Assembly: GCA_009829735.1 (NCBI GenBank)
Contig: CM020620.1
Location: 22,976,020-23,040,019, forward strand
From: Pyropia yezoensis
Lineage: Eukaryota > Rhodophyta > Bangiophyceae > Bangiales > Bangiaceae
Direction of reading: 5' to 3'
DNA length: 64,000 nt
Under the pieces are notes generated by a model. The model was not told where the DNA came from and ran no database searches. It was given only the letters and a program-made list of their open reading frames with translations. The translations under genes and the position numbers were made by a program. How positions within the stretch are numbered: the stretch's first letter is position 1; each line of letters begins with the position of its first letter. Positions 32,325-43,400 of this stretch are shown in pieces.

Positions 32325-32816
32325 TTAGGCCTGCTTATTTACTGTCTTGATGTGGAAAAGGTCGCGCAGGTGGCGATAGTAGTGGGCGTCTTTCTCAAAC
32401 TCGCGCTTGCAGTCCACACAATACGGGAGACGAGGAGGGTTGACCTTGTTCCTGTGCCGGCGAGAGGCGCGGTGGTCACGCCAGTTGGATTCGCCGTAAC
32501 AGGTCACGTGGCAGTAGCCGTACATGAACTTGGGCTTCGCGATCCGTCCACTCGGGCCACGGCTCTCCACACGAAGGGCGCGTCGTTTCACGGTTCGCGC
32601 GATACGAAGCTTGATCGTGCCCACTTGGTGCGGTGCCGCCTTTTCTTGGTCCGAGGCAGGGCGACGAGGAAGAGGCGGAAGAAGTAGGCGACGTCCTGCC
32701 GCCGCGTCTGCTACACGGGGGGGTTCAGAGCGGGCCCCCTCCCCGGTCTTGGTATTCTTGTTCTCCGGTTCCACTGGTGATTGGGTAAGAACATAACGAG
32801 ATAAGCACACAAGCAC
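32325..32816 (-). CDS. double zinc-finger ORF upstream of gag in Ty3-D
   Basis: 163 codons in element-sense orientation. A Pro/Arg-rich N-terminus is followed by two finger-like motifs: C-x3-C-x8-H-x5-H (CHVTCYGESNWRDHRASRRH) and C-x2-C-x8-H-x3-H (CVDCKREFEKDAHYYRH), joined by RNKVNPPRLPY. Ty3-E has the same pair in the same place. The TAA (32325-32327) is followed at once by the gag ATG, in frame, so the two could be co-translated by read-through or reinitiation, or the stop may be a recent mutation of a fused N-terminal domain. Function is unknown; RNA or DNA binding is the natural guess. Confidence 0.6.
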   Translation of the reverse strand: MLVCLSRYVLTQSPVEPENKNTKTGEGARSEPPRVADAAAGRRLLLPPLPRRPASDQEKAAPHQVGTIKLRIARTVKRRALRVESRGPSGRIAKPKFMYGYCHVTCYGESNWRDHRASRRHRNKVNPPRLPYCVDCKREFEKDAHYYRHLRDLFHIKTVNKQA

Positions 32817-33432
32817 CCTTGCTGTGTCAGATCAACGCTCCTGCTCTTCGCGTCCCAGAGGAGACTGCCTGGATCCAGTTACGGGCACACGGCCACTGGA
32901 CCAAGGGAGGCTGCTCTGAAGCGCTACGACCAGACGCGCTGTGCACTCCCGTGTTAGGGAAGGCCACTTGAGTGGGAGCTTACGAAGGCTTAGCCCGGGA
33001 AGGTCCACAGTCCAGTCACCTGCGGCCCTGTGGGGGACGGACCCGGTCATGTTAGGGAGCACGAACCTCCCGGACCGAGCAAGCCTGTACAGGGACGCGT
33101 CGCAGAGAAGCCCAACCGTCAACCCACAGTAGTGACCCGCCCCGCACGCGCGCGATGGTGCGCCCCGTTGGAACCGAACCGACCCCCCCCACCAGCAGCA
33201 CACGGCCGACTGGGGTGACGGGACGAAGGGAGCCCCGTAAGGGAAGAACCCACCCCGAATGGCACGATGGCCCGGTAATATAAGGCCAACCTGAACACAG
33301 TGGGGCCCCGCGACAGACCCGGGGAGAGGCCGGCGAGCCCTCAGGCTGCCTTACCGCGCAAAAGCGCTCGGTATCTGGGGCGCATGCACGCACGCACGCA
33401 CGCAGGGTAGGAAACTATCTGAAGCGACAAAA
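32817..33432 (-). other. 5' leader of Ty3-D, no gene seen
   Basis: About 615 bp between the 5' LTR and the zinc-finger ORF. Next to the LTR the element strand reads TTTTGTCGCTTCAGATAGTT; no TGG-type primer site is visible. A short run of CGCACGCA repeats lies near 33385-33402. Confidence 0.55.
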
Positions 33433-34263
33433 TGTAAGGTGAAGCGCAGCGAAGCGCCGTCCGCGACCGCACACTCGTGCTCGAACGGTCCCTCGCTCGC
33501 CACCCGACGCCCACCCTCAACGCACGCGCGGTACGACGGCGGATACCCTACTGAGTGTCGGTCGGTCGCGCGCAACACGTGCGCGCGAAGTAGACGTCCG
33601 CGAAAAAGACGGTTGCGAAGGGGATGAGCTTAACGTCGGTCGTTCTCGGGTTCTAGGGTTCAAAGGTTTTTATGTAGATGGGCTTGAGCCCTCCCTCCGT
33701 CCTCCACCCTCGGTCGCAATCACGCACGCTTTTATACCCTCTGGCACACCCCTCGGGTCGCTCACAGGGCCCTTGGCGTAGTCCCTGCTGTTTGCCACAC
33801 CAGGTGGTCCGAAAACGCAGGTCAGCACTCGTCGCGGCGCACCCCCCTCTCAGAAGGGTCAATCTGAGGGGGTGGGCTACTTGCAAGATCGTTCTTGCAT
33901 ACTATTGGTAAGCACGTTACACGCTCCCGAACGTTGTCCCAGAGGCTGGAAACGGGATATGCGATACTATTGGTTCCCGTCGAGCTATGGCAATTCCAGC
34001 ACCATTATTGGCCTTCCATAATGGGCCCTCTGAAGGGGTCCCAGGGCCACTGTAAGCCACGCATCCTGCCACGTGTCATGATAAACTCGTGGAGGATCTT
34101 TGGGGGATTCAAGATTCATCCGGAAGGCGTTCGAAGCTTTCGGAAGAATCTAGAATCCACAGGATGCGGTCCGAAGAAGATCACGGATCAAGTACGGATG
34201 TAGTTTGCATGACATCAGTGGCTTGACGACCGAATTGGATCAAGTATGGGTCGAACCCTTACA
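33433..34263 (-). repeat. 5' LTR of Ty3-D (831 bp)
   Basis: On the element strand it starts TGTAAGGGTT and ends CACCTTACA. The TSD lies outside. It drives the element. Confidence 0.95.
33729..33736 (-). promoter_or_regulatory. TATA box in the Ty3-D 5' LTR
   Basis: TATAAAAG on the element strand, about 530 bp from the LTR start and 300 bp from its end, conserved in both LTRs. A typical position for the U3/R promoter. Confidence 0.6.
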
Positions 34264-36705
34264 CAGACGCAGGAAAAAGGCGGAGGGGAGCGGTCCGTCT
34301 TCGGCCCCTCACTTTGCCCTTGGCACAGGCGTTGCAATTGGCCACAAAGTTGTAGACATCAGCCACCATATACTCCCAATAGTAGGCCCGCCGCATGGAG
34401 GTGTACATCTTATTTACCCCCGGGTGGCCAGCGTGGGCCGGGTTGTGCTCCAACGTTAGGACCTCTTGGCGTTGGCCCTCGGGCACATTCACTTGGACGG
34501 CCTTGTCAAGGGGGCTCAGCCGCACGAGTAGGCCGTCGGGAGTCTCCCCAAACCTTGAGTGGGTATTGTTGTCCATCTCGGCCCGGATCTCGATGAAGCG
34601 TGCGTCCGTCGATTGGGCCCTAATCAGACGTTACACAGTGAGGGGAGGGAAGCCCTTGTTCGTCTTAGGATCGGGGGCCACCCAGCCACGAGCAAGGTTG
34701 GCCAACGTGAGTAGACAGGGGATTTCCTCCGGGATGGGCTTCGTGTCGACCCCCGTCGTCTTGAGCCTTAACATTGTGTCAGCTGCATGATGGGCCGCGC
34801 CGGCCCGCGTCTCCACGATGTAGTCAAACTCGGCCAACCGTAGCCGCCACTGGGCCAACCGGCCATGTGCTCCGTCCATGTGGAGCATCCACTTGAGGGA
34901 TGTGTGGTCCGTCCTCACGATGAAACGTGTGCCTAAAAGGTAGGGCCGCAGGAGGAAGAGGGCCCACACTACGGCCAGACATTCGCGCTCGGTGGTACTG
35001 TAGTTCCTCTCGGCTTGCGACAGGGGCCGACTCCAGTACCCAACAAGTTTGAGGCCACCCTCTGGATGCTCTTGGAGTAGGACACAGCCAGCTTGGGTAG
35101 CACTGGCGTCCGTGTCGACCGTGTACTGCCCCTTTCGTCGTGAAAGGGCCAAAACGGGTGTGTGGGTCAGTCTCCACTTGAGATCCTCGAAGGCCCTCAG
35201 CTGCTCCTTCGTAAACTCGGGCAGCGGGTCGGAGATCTTCGTACTGGTGAGGGCCGTCAAAGGCCGAGCCACCTCCGCGCAGTCCTTCACAAACCTCATA
35301 TAGACATTGCACATGCCTAGGAAGCTGCGCAGGCCCTTCTTGGCCTTGGGCGGCTCCGCTTGCCTAAGGCCCACGAGATTCCTCTCGTTCACTCGGACCT
35401 GCCCCTTGCCGACAATATGGCCTCAGTACTCGACCTCCTCTTGAAAGAGGAAGCACTTGCTGGCCTTCAGGGATACGGCGGCCTTGGCTAACAGGGAGAA
35501 GACCTCTTCGAGGTGGCCCACGTGTTCTTGGGCCGTCCGGAGAAATACGCTCACATCGTCCAGGTAAACCAGCACCGTCTTCCACTTGAGGCCCGCTAGT
35601 AGCATGTCGATGGCCCTTTGGAAGGTAGCAGGTGCGTTGGTAAGGCCAAATGGAAGCCATACGTATTTGTAGGTCCCCTCATGGCAGGTGAACGTCGTCT
35701 TGTCTTGGTCCTCGACGGCCACAGGGATGTGCCAGTAGCCCATATTGCATTCCAACATTGAAAAGACGGTGGCCTCCCCCAGGAAGTCAATGCAGTCGTC
35801 CATCCGTGGGAGGGGGTAGGTATCTTTGACCGTCATATCGTTGGACCGTCTATAGTCCACGCAAAACCTCGGAGTGCCGTCGGATTTTGGCACGATAACC
35901 ACCGGGAAGGACCACTCGGCTTGCGAGGGCCCAATAACCTCCAACTTGAGCTGCTTGGCCACCTGCTTCGCTATCAACTGGCGGTGGTAAAGTCCCGTCC
36001 TGTAGGGCTGCGACCGTACCGGCTTGGCCCCCGGCGTCAACGTTATACGATGGGGCGTGACGTCCATACGGCCTAGCTGGCCATCCCATAATCCCCCGTA
36101 GCGGGCCACCAAATCTCGTACGGCCTCGTGCAAGTCGGGTGGGATCAACTCGTAGGCCATCCGCGGCATCTTAGGGCCGTCTTGATTTCGAGCCTCCGCT
36201 TCACTGTTCGTATGCGAAGCGTCGTTGGCCTGCCCTGAGTCCAATTTGGGCCCTTCCGCTTCACCGGCTTCGACTCTTGGACCTTCAGCCAGCGTCCCGA
36301 TTGGGGCGTCCCCTTCGCCAAAGGGTGAGCACGGCCCTTCGAAGGTCTTGTAGACAGGTCCATCGTAGGGCTCAACGAGGCCAACCGCATACCCCTTGGG
36401 GAGATTAACAGGCCGGCTGGTGATGTTGGTGAGGAAGAACTTAAAGTCCCGCCGGGTCTTGACGTTGGCCAGCGCCTTGTGCAGCAAGACGCCCTTCTCG
36501 GCCATCTTAACAGGTCTCTCCCACAGCAGGCACCGTTCAGTAGTCCCGCATCGACTGTAGACGGCCTGAATCGAGTAGGGCTCAATCGTGACGGACTTGG
36601 AGAGGCACAGGGCCGCCGGGTCGACCCGCGGAGAATTGCCATGCTTGTTTTGGGCCGGCAGGTCGTTGCCCTCCCATACCCTGATGGCCTCAGTAAGGGC
36701 CCCGT
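34264..36705 (-). pseudogene. pol of Ty3-C, proximal part (RT-RNase H-integrase zinc domain)
   Basis: One reading phase throughout with two in-frame stops. It begins next to the Ty3-A2 LTR with the linker that follows protease (LPKGYAVGLVEPYDG), then RT with FCVDYRRSND and LVYLDDVSVF; a TGA at 35423-35425 lies just after the YLDD-bearing palm, and the frame resumes through thumb and RNase H (VDTDASATQAGCVLLQ, TERECLAVVWA). TAA at 34631-34633 is followed by the integrase zinc domain (H...GHPG...CNACAKGK), which stops at LFPAS where Ty3-D was inserted. gag and protease are missing at the upper end. RT position usually MDxxxAF-like is slightly altered (ECNMGYWHIP). Confidence 0.88.
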
Positions 36706-37067
36706 GGTAGCATAATAGGTATTCGCTGCACGTCCACACTCAGGGAACACTCACCAAGGGGGATCGGCACCAACGTCACCGGGAGGCCAAGGTTGCTGTC
36801 CTTGGAGCGCAAACCACGGAACCAAGATGGGAGCCCAAATGGGAGGGGTTTGTTGTCCTTCCTTGGCCGGCGGTGGATTCGCCGCCGGCCCCCTCGTTAG
36901 AAACCCTCGGAGACACTACTAACTACCCTCCACCCCGAGATGCAAGTCCCTCTGGTCATACGTACCTCATAGATACCGTGACCAGTACGGACTCCCAGAT
37001 TGAAAGTAAAGGGTTAGAAGTAGCCCCCCTAATATAGGGTCACAATACGGTCAACCATGTTGCTACA
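36706..37067 (-). repeat. 3' LTR of Ty3-A2 (362 bp)
   Basis: On the element strand it starts TGTAGCAACATGG and ends TATGCTAC, with a C replacing the expected final A. It is the homologue of 6350-6712. The TATAA of the A1 LTR is altered here. Confidence 0.88.
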
Positions 37068-37080
37068 TTTCCCCCCCTTA
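37068..37080 (-). other. polypurine tract of Ty3-A2
   Basis: The element strand reads TAAGGGGGGGAAA directly before the LTR. Confidence 0.85.
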
Positions 37081-37543
37081 GATTCGGCCCGTCCTCGGGT
37101 CGAGTTGCATTCGGGTTACCGAATGTAAGTGGGTCGCGTGACCGTTTACCAGTCGGGTGGGGCTTTGCGCCCTGTCGCGACAGACACCCCTTTTCGAGGT
37201 TGTCTGAGGGGGGTGCCCCCCTTCACGTGGTACACACACGATCCGTTTTCCGGACCGTTGAATTCCCGATGCGGGTTTTTGTTCACGACCCCCCTTTCCG
37301 AGGGGTGGTGCAAGCGGATCCGCCACCAGGCGTCTGGTGGTAAGGGGGCCCCGCTCGTGTGGACGATTGAGGGGGGGGCGGGGGTTGCCCGCGTTGCGTG
37401 GGGGCGGTTGGGGGTGACCCCCCTTGATTACCCCGTATTGGGGGGTGCGTGGCCCCGATCCAGGTGCCTGGGTGGAGCGTCCTCGTAGCTCGGCTGGCGC
37501 GGGTCGTCCCGCGCTGCCGTATCGCTCGTGCTGAGCTGTGTGG

Positions 37544-37566
37544 TTATAAGCGCGGGTGCCCGCGCT
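37544..37566 (+). promoter_or_regulatory. putative antisense core promoter of Ty3-A2 (TATA plus palindrome)
   Basis: TTATAA (37544-37549) joined to AGCGCGGG-TG-CCCGCGCT (37549-37566), about 107 nt before the aORF ATG at 37656. The stem is identical to the A1 copy and only the two central bases differ. Confidence 0.55.
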
Positions 37567-37655
37567 TCCCTGGCGCGTCCGCGAGCATTTCTTGTACCGG
37601 GTCGAGCCAGCTGCGGCTCTCTGGCACGGGGCGCCCCTGCTACCCCGGCTCCACC

Positions 37656-40085
37656 ATGTCGGACCCGAACGTACCCGGGGGTGAGGACGACCTCCTGCTT
37701 GAGGAGGAGGAGGAGGTGATGCAGGACGACGTTCCCGTCTCCGCCACCGCTGCCGAGTGCTTCCTGGCGAGCTCGTCGGACGAAGACGACCGGGTAACCG
37801 TCCGTGTGGCCCCGGAAGGCGCGCCGGGCGGGTTGTCGTCCGTGTGCAGCGGCACGACGGCTCCGTCGGGTGGCGGTCAACCGCGTGTAGCGGCTGCCCC
37901 TACTCCTACTCCTCCGGCGACCCGGATGGCCCCTGTCGCCGGTGCCGGCGCGGCTCTACCTCAAGACGGCGCAGCCGGTGTGTCGGGCGGTCGTGGTGGC
38001 GCCCCGGTCGGGGCGGCGGGTCAAGGCGGTGCGGGTGCCCGCCCGGTTGGTGGTGTGTCCGTGGGGGCGGGTGACGGGTCTACCCCCTCCGTCCCCGTGG
38101 TGCCCACGTCGGGCCCGGGTGGCGGCGATGCTCTGCCCGCGGTGCCGCGGGCGACAAGTTGTCAAGACGTGTCTTCTCCGATGGCGGTGGACTCCGGGAG
38201 CTACTCCGGGCGGGCGCCCGCCCTTCTTCTTCCTCCTCGGCCCCGTGCGCCTACGGCGCCGGCCCATCTGCCGGTGGGGCTTCCCCCGGCGCCCCCGATT
38301 CTTCCTGGGCCCGCCCGGGTTGCCCCGCTGGGTGGCGGCGTCGCCTTGGCGGCGGGTCAACCTGCCGTGTCGGTGTCCGACTTGGTGGCTCGGGTCCGAG
38401 GCCTAACTGTGCAGGAGTCCATGGACTCCGCTGGGCGGATGCGGGTGGATTCCACCAGAAGCGTCACCGTGGAGAGTCCTCCCGGCGCGTCAGGGCGGAC
38501 CCGAGTTGGGAGCGGGAGTTGGTGCGGCTGGTCAACCAGCCGAATGCGGTCCGGGTGGAACATCACTGGATTCTGAGTCAGCCGGACGACCGGCATGCGC
38601 AGCTCTGGCGCACCCGGGTGGGGCGGGGTGACGTCTTCTTCGACTCCGCCTTCGGGGTCTGTGACTTGGTTGCCCCCGCGTTGCCGCGGGAGGTTGACTA
38701 CCCGGCTAGTGCTCGGGGGGTTGCGTCAGCGGCGGAGCCCGTGGCGTTTGGGTCGACGGTGGGCGACACCGGCCGGTATCCCGGGTTTGAGTACTTCCCG
38801 GGGTATCCCCGTATCTGACGTTCACGGCTCCTTACCCATCTATGACGGGGTTGAAGTCGGCGTCGAGCAGGCGACGCAACCATGGTGTCATGGCGGATGT
38901 GTTCCGCACCGATATAACGTGTGCGTTGCAGACCGGTAACGGTCGCGCGCCGGTGTGCACTCCCGTGCGCCCGCCTCTGTGGCAGGAGGGGTGGGAACCC
39001 GCCCCTGCTTTCCGGTTTGACACCTGCTCCTGTCTCCGATACTTCGGGAGCGTGTTGGCCTCCCGGCCGGTCCACCCGTTGCAGGGGACCTTCACCCTTG
39101 AGGTTACCCTCGGGCAGGCTTCCTCCTTCTTGCTGTCCGTCCGCCGGCAGGGGCGCCTGTTTTTTTTCATCTTCCGACGGGTGTCCGTCGGCATATCGGG
39201 CAGCTAAGCGTGGACATGATAACTGCCAAGACCGGGTTGGCCCGGGAGTTCGAGGCCCTGCTGGCCGTTCACGACGCCGTGAACCGGGCTGGGGTGTTGA
39301 CCCTTCCCCCGTACCGGGATCCGCAGGCCGGGGCTGCCCCCTTGCCTCGTCACTCGTTGCGCATCCGGCGTACTCAGCCGGGTGAGCCCAATTGCCGTGG
39401 GTGGGCGTCCACCGAGGCTGTTCCTGACTTGGGTATCCCCATGGTTATCCATGACCCTCTTCAGATCCTCGTTCCATGGTTCGGTAACCCGATACCGTCG
39501 GCGGTTGGCCGTCGTCCCCGAGAGTGGGACTCTGCGGGTGGGGAGCGTGAGGTGTCCCGTCGTCGGGCGGAGCCCCGCCGGGTTTACGGTGGGGCCCCTT
39601 CAGTGGGGTCCTACCGGGCCTCGTATCAGCCGCCACCGGCTCCGGTGGTAGCCGTGTCGGCTCCTGTGGCTCCTCTGGCTGCGCCAGTGTCCTCTTCCGC
39701 CCCGGTCATGCGTGACGGGGGTCCCCGTCTATGGTATGAGGGCGTTGACGCCCTCATTGCCCGCGAGATGCGGGAGGGTCTCTCTGTTAGCTGGGGGGAT
39801 ATCCCCCCAGGTGCTGCGCTGGTTGGGTCCGCGCGTTGCTTCGGTGGCGAGCTGGACCGCCTCCAGACAGCTCTGGAGGACGTGGAGGCTGGCCGCAGCA
39901 CCCTCGTTCAGCTACGCAGCGAGGTAACTCGGGCGATTGACCGTCGCGAGATTGCCAACCGGTATAGCATGGAGGTGTACGCGTTTACGCGTGAGTGGCC
40001 TCCCTCAGTCAGCGGGTCTACCCACAGAGGAGTGCTATTGTTTGTGAGGGAGAGGGACCCGGTGACCCTTATGGTGACCGGGTAG
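37656..40085 (+). pseudogene. antisense additional ORF (aORF) of Ty3-A2, frameshifted
   Basis: Homologue of the intact A1 protein, from MSDPNVPGGEDD (good ACCATGT start context). Acidic and Pro-rich N-terminal parts are open to about 38450, where the first frameshift falls. A second follows at about 38810-38840, and a third at about 39160 in a run of eight T where A1 has a shorter run. The last segment (39210-40085) is open and runs slightly past the A1 stop. The reading order of domains is the same as in A1. No function is assigned. Confidence 0.85.
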
Positions 40086-40478
40086 TAGTGAGTATAAACT
40101 CATCCCCCGCCGGGGCGTTTGCATGATACCAATGCCTGCCTTTGGGGAGTACACCGTCTGACCTAGCCGTGGCCTGCCTCGGTTCTTTCTCGCGCCCCCA
40201 ACCCATCCTGGTTGTTTAACACTCATGAAGGTCAACCTTCCTTGGTTTGTCACTTGCCCCATGGATGAAGGTTTACGTTGGTGTAAGCCTCAGGTTACCT
40301 TGAAATTATTGGAGTTAGGCAAACTAAGTGGGCTACTGACTTTAACAGGCTTACTTGAAGGAGATGACTAAGTCCGCTCCAACTTAGTGAACCTAAGTCT
40401 TGCCGAATCCATGTGACACCCTACTTAGTAGGTATAAGCCTCACCCCCCAACAGCCGAAGTCGGTGTCGGTTGGGTTG
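40086..40478. other. convergent spacer of Ty3-A2, no gene
   Basis: 393 bp between the aORF stop and the pol stop. It is AT-richer than its surroundings, with remnants of the CTTAG/CTAAG hairpins seen in Ty3-A1 (around 40370-40410). The sequence is more diverged than the flanking coding parts. Confidence 0.5.
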
Positions 40479-43400
40479 TTACAGTAGGCGTCGTCGCCTC
40501 ATGTAAGGCATGAGAAGTTGGCGGGGTATATTCGCCGCCTGTTCCCCGGTGGGTGAGTCGTATCCGACCCACATCACCTTGACGTACCGTCCTGGTAGGT
40601 CCGGGTCGATGTGTGTGACCACGCTTTCTACTTGGTATGGAATCCCATCCGGTCCCACCGAGTCATCTAACCGGTGGGTTGTAAGAGCTTCATGTAGCAG
40701 CCCAGCCGGTACCGGCTGAGGCTGTTCCGGCTTCGGAGCAGGTGTCACATCATTGAGATTGATGCGTTGTATCTCCGTATCGGAGTGCAGGATGACAGAG
40801 TGATCATCTCTGTGTAAGATCTGGTACGGTCCCTTGACCGGTTGCATAAGCTTGTTCCCTCGGAACTTCTGGTGTCTGATGTAGACCCATTCACCTGTTA
40901 GCAGGGCTGCGTTGCGTACCCGTAGCCGGGCGTCAAAGTTCTTCTTGTATCGAAGTTGTGTACGGTCAAGGGCACCCTTGAGCTTCGGTATCATCCACGA
41001 TAGCTTGGCCAACCAAGCTACGTGGATCCGCTCGGCCGGTCGGCCCTTCGGTATGTCATACCGAGTGCATCTGCCCAGTGGCAGCGTCAGGTTACCGACG
41101 CCCATCGGCATGCCCCATTCCAGTGGGGCAATGCTGGTACTCCGGTGGGGCCTGGCATTGTATTCCAGGGTCAAGACGGACAGAAGCCTGTCCCACGTCT
41201 TCGTGTGCTCCGCCACATAGCATTGGAGCATCTTCTTGATGGTGCGGTTGAACCGATCCACCTGCCCTTTGGATTGCGGGTGGTAGTCGGATGCCCGACG
41301 GGGTTCGATACCGAACATGCCCAGGACCTTAGTGCAGAATGTTGACGTAAGGTTTGCTCCGTTATCGGAGAGGAGTTGCTTCATTACTCCGTAAGCACTG
41401 ATCCAGTGGTCAACCTTTGCGTTCATGATGGTGTAGGCCGTATCGTTCGGGGTAGCTACTGCCCGTGACAGCTTAGTAAAGCGGTCAGACATGACCAGGA
41501 TGTACCTGTTCCCTTCTTCCGTTACCGGAAGCGGCCCGAGTATGTCGATAGCGACTTGCTCGTTGGGCCCATCGGGTGGGAACAGGTTCATAGCGGATGC
41601 CCGCCTATGAAGACTCATACTATTCCGTGCACACGGGTGGCATCCCCGCACGTGGTCGATTACGTCGACGGCCATTGCTGGCCAGTAGAAGAACCTTCGA
41701 ATTGCTGCGAACATGCGCGAACCCCCCGGGTGTCCGGCTGTGGGGTTCTCTTGTTCTCGTTCTATGACGGCTTGTCGTAGGGACACGGGAACCACGACCT
41801 GATGCCGTCCATCGGCGGGTGCCCGCCGGTGTATGAGGCCGTCCTCATTCTCGGAGAAGATGCCGGCCGTGCCGGCCAGGAGGTTAGCACGATGGCGTTT
41901 ACAGTCATCGTCATTGGCCTGTGCCTCGCGGAAGTCCGCGAGGGTCAATGGGCATGCAAGGTGTGCCATGGTATGGTCAACCATACCTTGGGTGGCATTA
42001 CCCACCATGCAAACCGGTACAACCGGGATGTCCTCGTCCACCGGGCGAGTATTCCCGCTCGGGGTGTCGAGTCGAGACAATGCGTCTCCGAGGTGGTGGG
42101 TTGACCCAGCCTTATACACGGTACGGTAGTCGTGCTCGGCCATCTTCAGCCTCCATCGGGCTAGCCTCCCATGGATGTCGGAATCCTTGTCACCAAGGTT
42201 GAGGAGCCATCGTAGGGGTTCGAGGTCGGACCTCACGATGAACCTGGAGCCCTCCAGGTATGGACGGAGCAGTTGCACTGCCCATATAACTCCGAGGCAC
42301 TCACGCTCGGTGGCACCATAGTTACGTTCAGCCGGGTTGAGTGTCCGGCTGAAGTACTTTACCGGACGTAGGTCCGGGATAACGTTATCGGTACCGATCA
42401 ACGACTCTCCCTGTAACAGCGTGCATCCCACTTGTGTATCGCACGCATCGACATCGATGACGAAGGTCCCGCGTATATGCGGCAACGCAAGGACGGGAGG
42501 GGACAGTAGGGCTCGCTTCAGCGACTCGAATGCCTCCTCTTCGCTAGGCGAAGGGGGTTGGAGTACCTTGGGCAAGGAGCTGCTCGTCAAAACCGTTAAC
42601 GGCTTGGCTATCCGAGCGAAGTCCTTGACGAACCGTCGGTACACGTTGCACATTCCCAGGAAGCTCTTGAGCTGCGTCTTGGTGTTAGGGAGCCTGGCAT
42701 CCCGGAGTGCCCGGGTATTGGCTTCGAGTACCCCTAGTTTACCAGGGGTTATCTGGTGACCCAGATACTCAACCGTCTGTTGGAAGAAGGCGCACTTCTT
42801 GAGACGCAGGGTTACCCCGGCGTTCCTCAAGAGTGTGAGTACCTCGTCGACATGTTGCACATGGTCATCCATGTTACGCGAGAAGACGATGACGTCATCG
42901 AGGTACACGAGGCAGTTACGCCACTTCACTCCTGACAGTATGATGTCGATTGCCCACTGGAACGTAGCGGGGGCGTTGGACAATCCAAAGGGCATCCTTA
43001 GGAACTCGTACACTCCACTGTGACAGACGAACGCCGTCTTGGGGATATCCTCTTCCGCCACTGGGATCTGCCAGTACCCGGCGTTGCAGTCGATGGTGGT
43101 AAACACCGTGGCCTCCCCCAGGGAGTCGATGCATTCATCCATCCTTGGTAAAGGGTATGAGTCTATCTTGGTAACCAAGTTGAGGCGTCGATAATCGATG
43201 CAAAACCGAGGGGTTTGATCCTTCTTCGGTACGATAACGACTGGGACGCCCCACTCCGACATCGAAGGTCGGATCACCTTAGCTTCGCTCATCCTCTTCA
43301 CTTCTCCATCACCGATCTCTCGTTGCATAGGTCCCGCGCGATGCGGTTGCGACCGCGCTGGTCGGGCACCTTGTACCAGGTCTATACGGTGTTGGGTTGC

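Larger units (their letters stand above)
27613..34263 (-). mobile_element. Ty3/gypsy chromodomain retrotransposon Ty3-D, full length, internally deleted
   Basis: 6651 bp with two 831-bp LTRs differing at roughly a dozen positions by eye, plus TSD and purine tract. On the minus strand: 5' LTR (34263-33433), leader, zinc-finger ORF, gag, protease, a truncated RT, RNase H, integrase, chromodomain, purine tract, 3' LTR (28443-27613). It lacks an antisense ORF. It is the youngest layer of the nest because it interrupts Ty3-C and is itself uninterrupted. Confidence 0.96.
25415..36705 (-). mobile_element. Ty3/gypsy retrotransposon Ty3-C, truncated at both ends and split by Ty3-D
   Basis: Two blocks of one minus-strand element: 34264-36705 (post-protease region, RT, RNase H, integrase zinc domain) and 27612-25415 (integrase core, chromodomain, spacer, antisense ORF). 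The pol sequence resumes across Ty3-D with a 5-bp duplication. The upper end stops at the Ty3-A2 LTR; the lower end stops at an LTR fragment of family B. No LTR of its own is seen. Without Ty3-D it is about 4.6 kb long. Confidence 0.85.
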
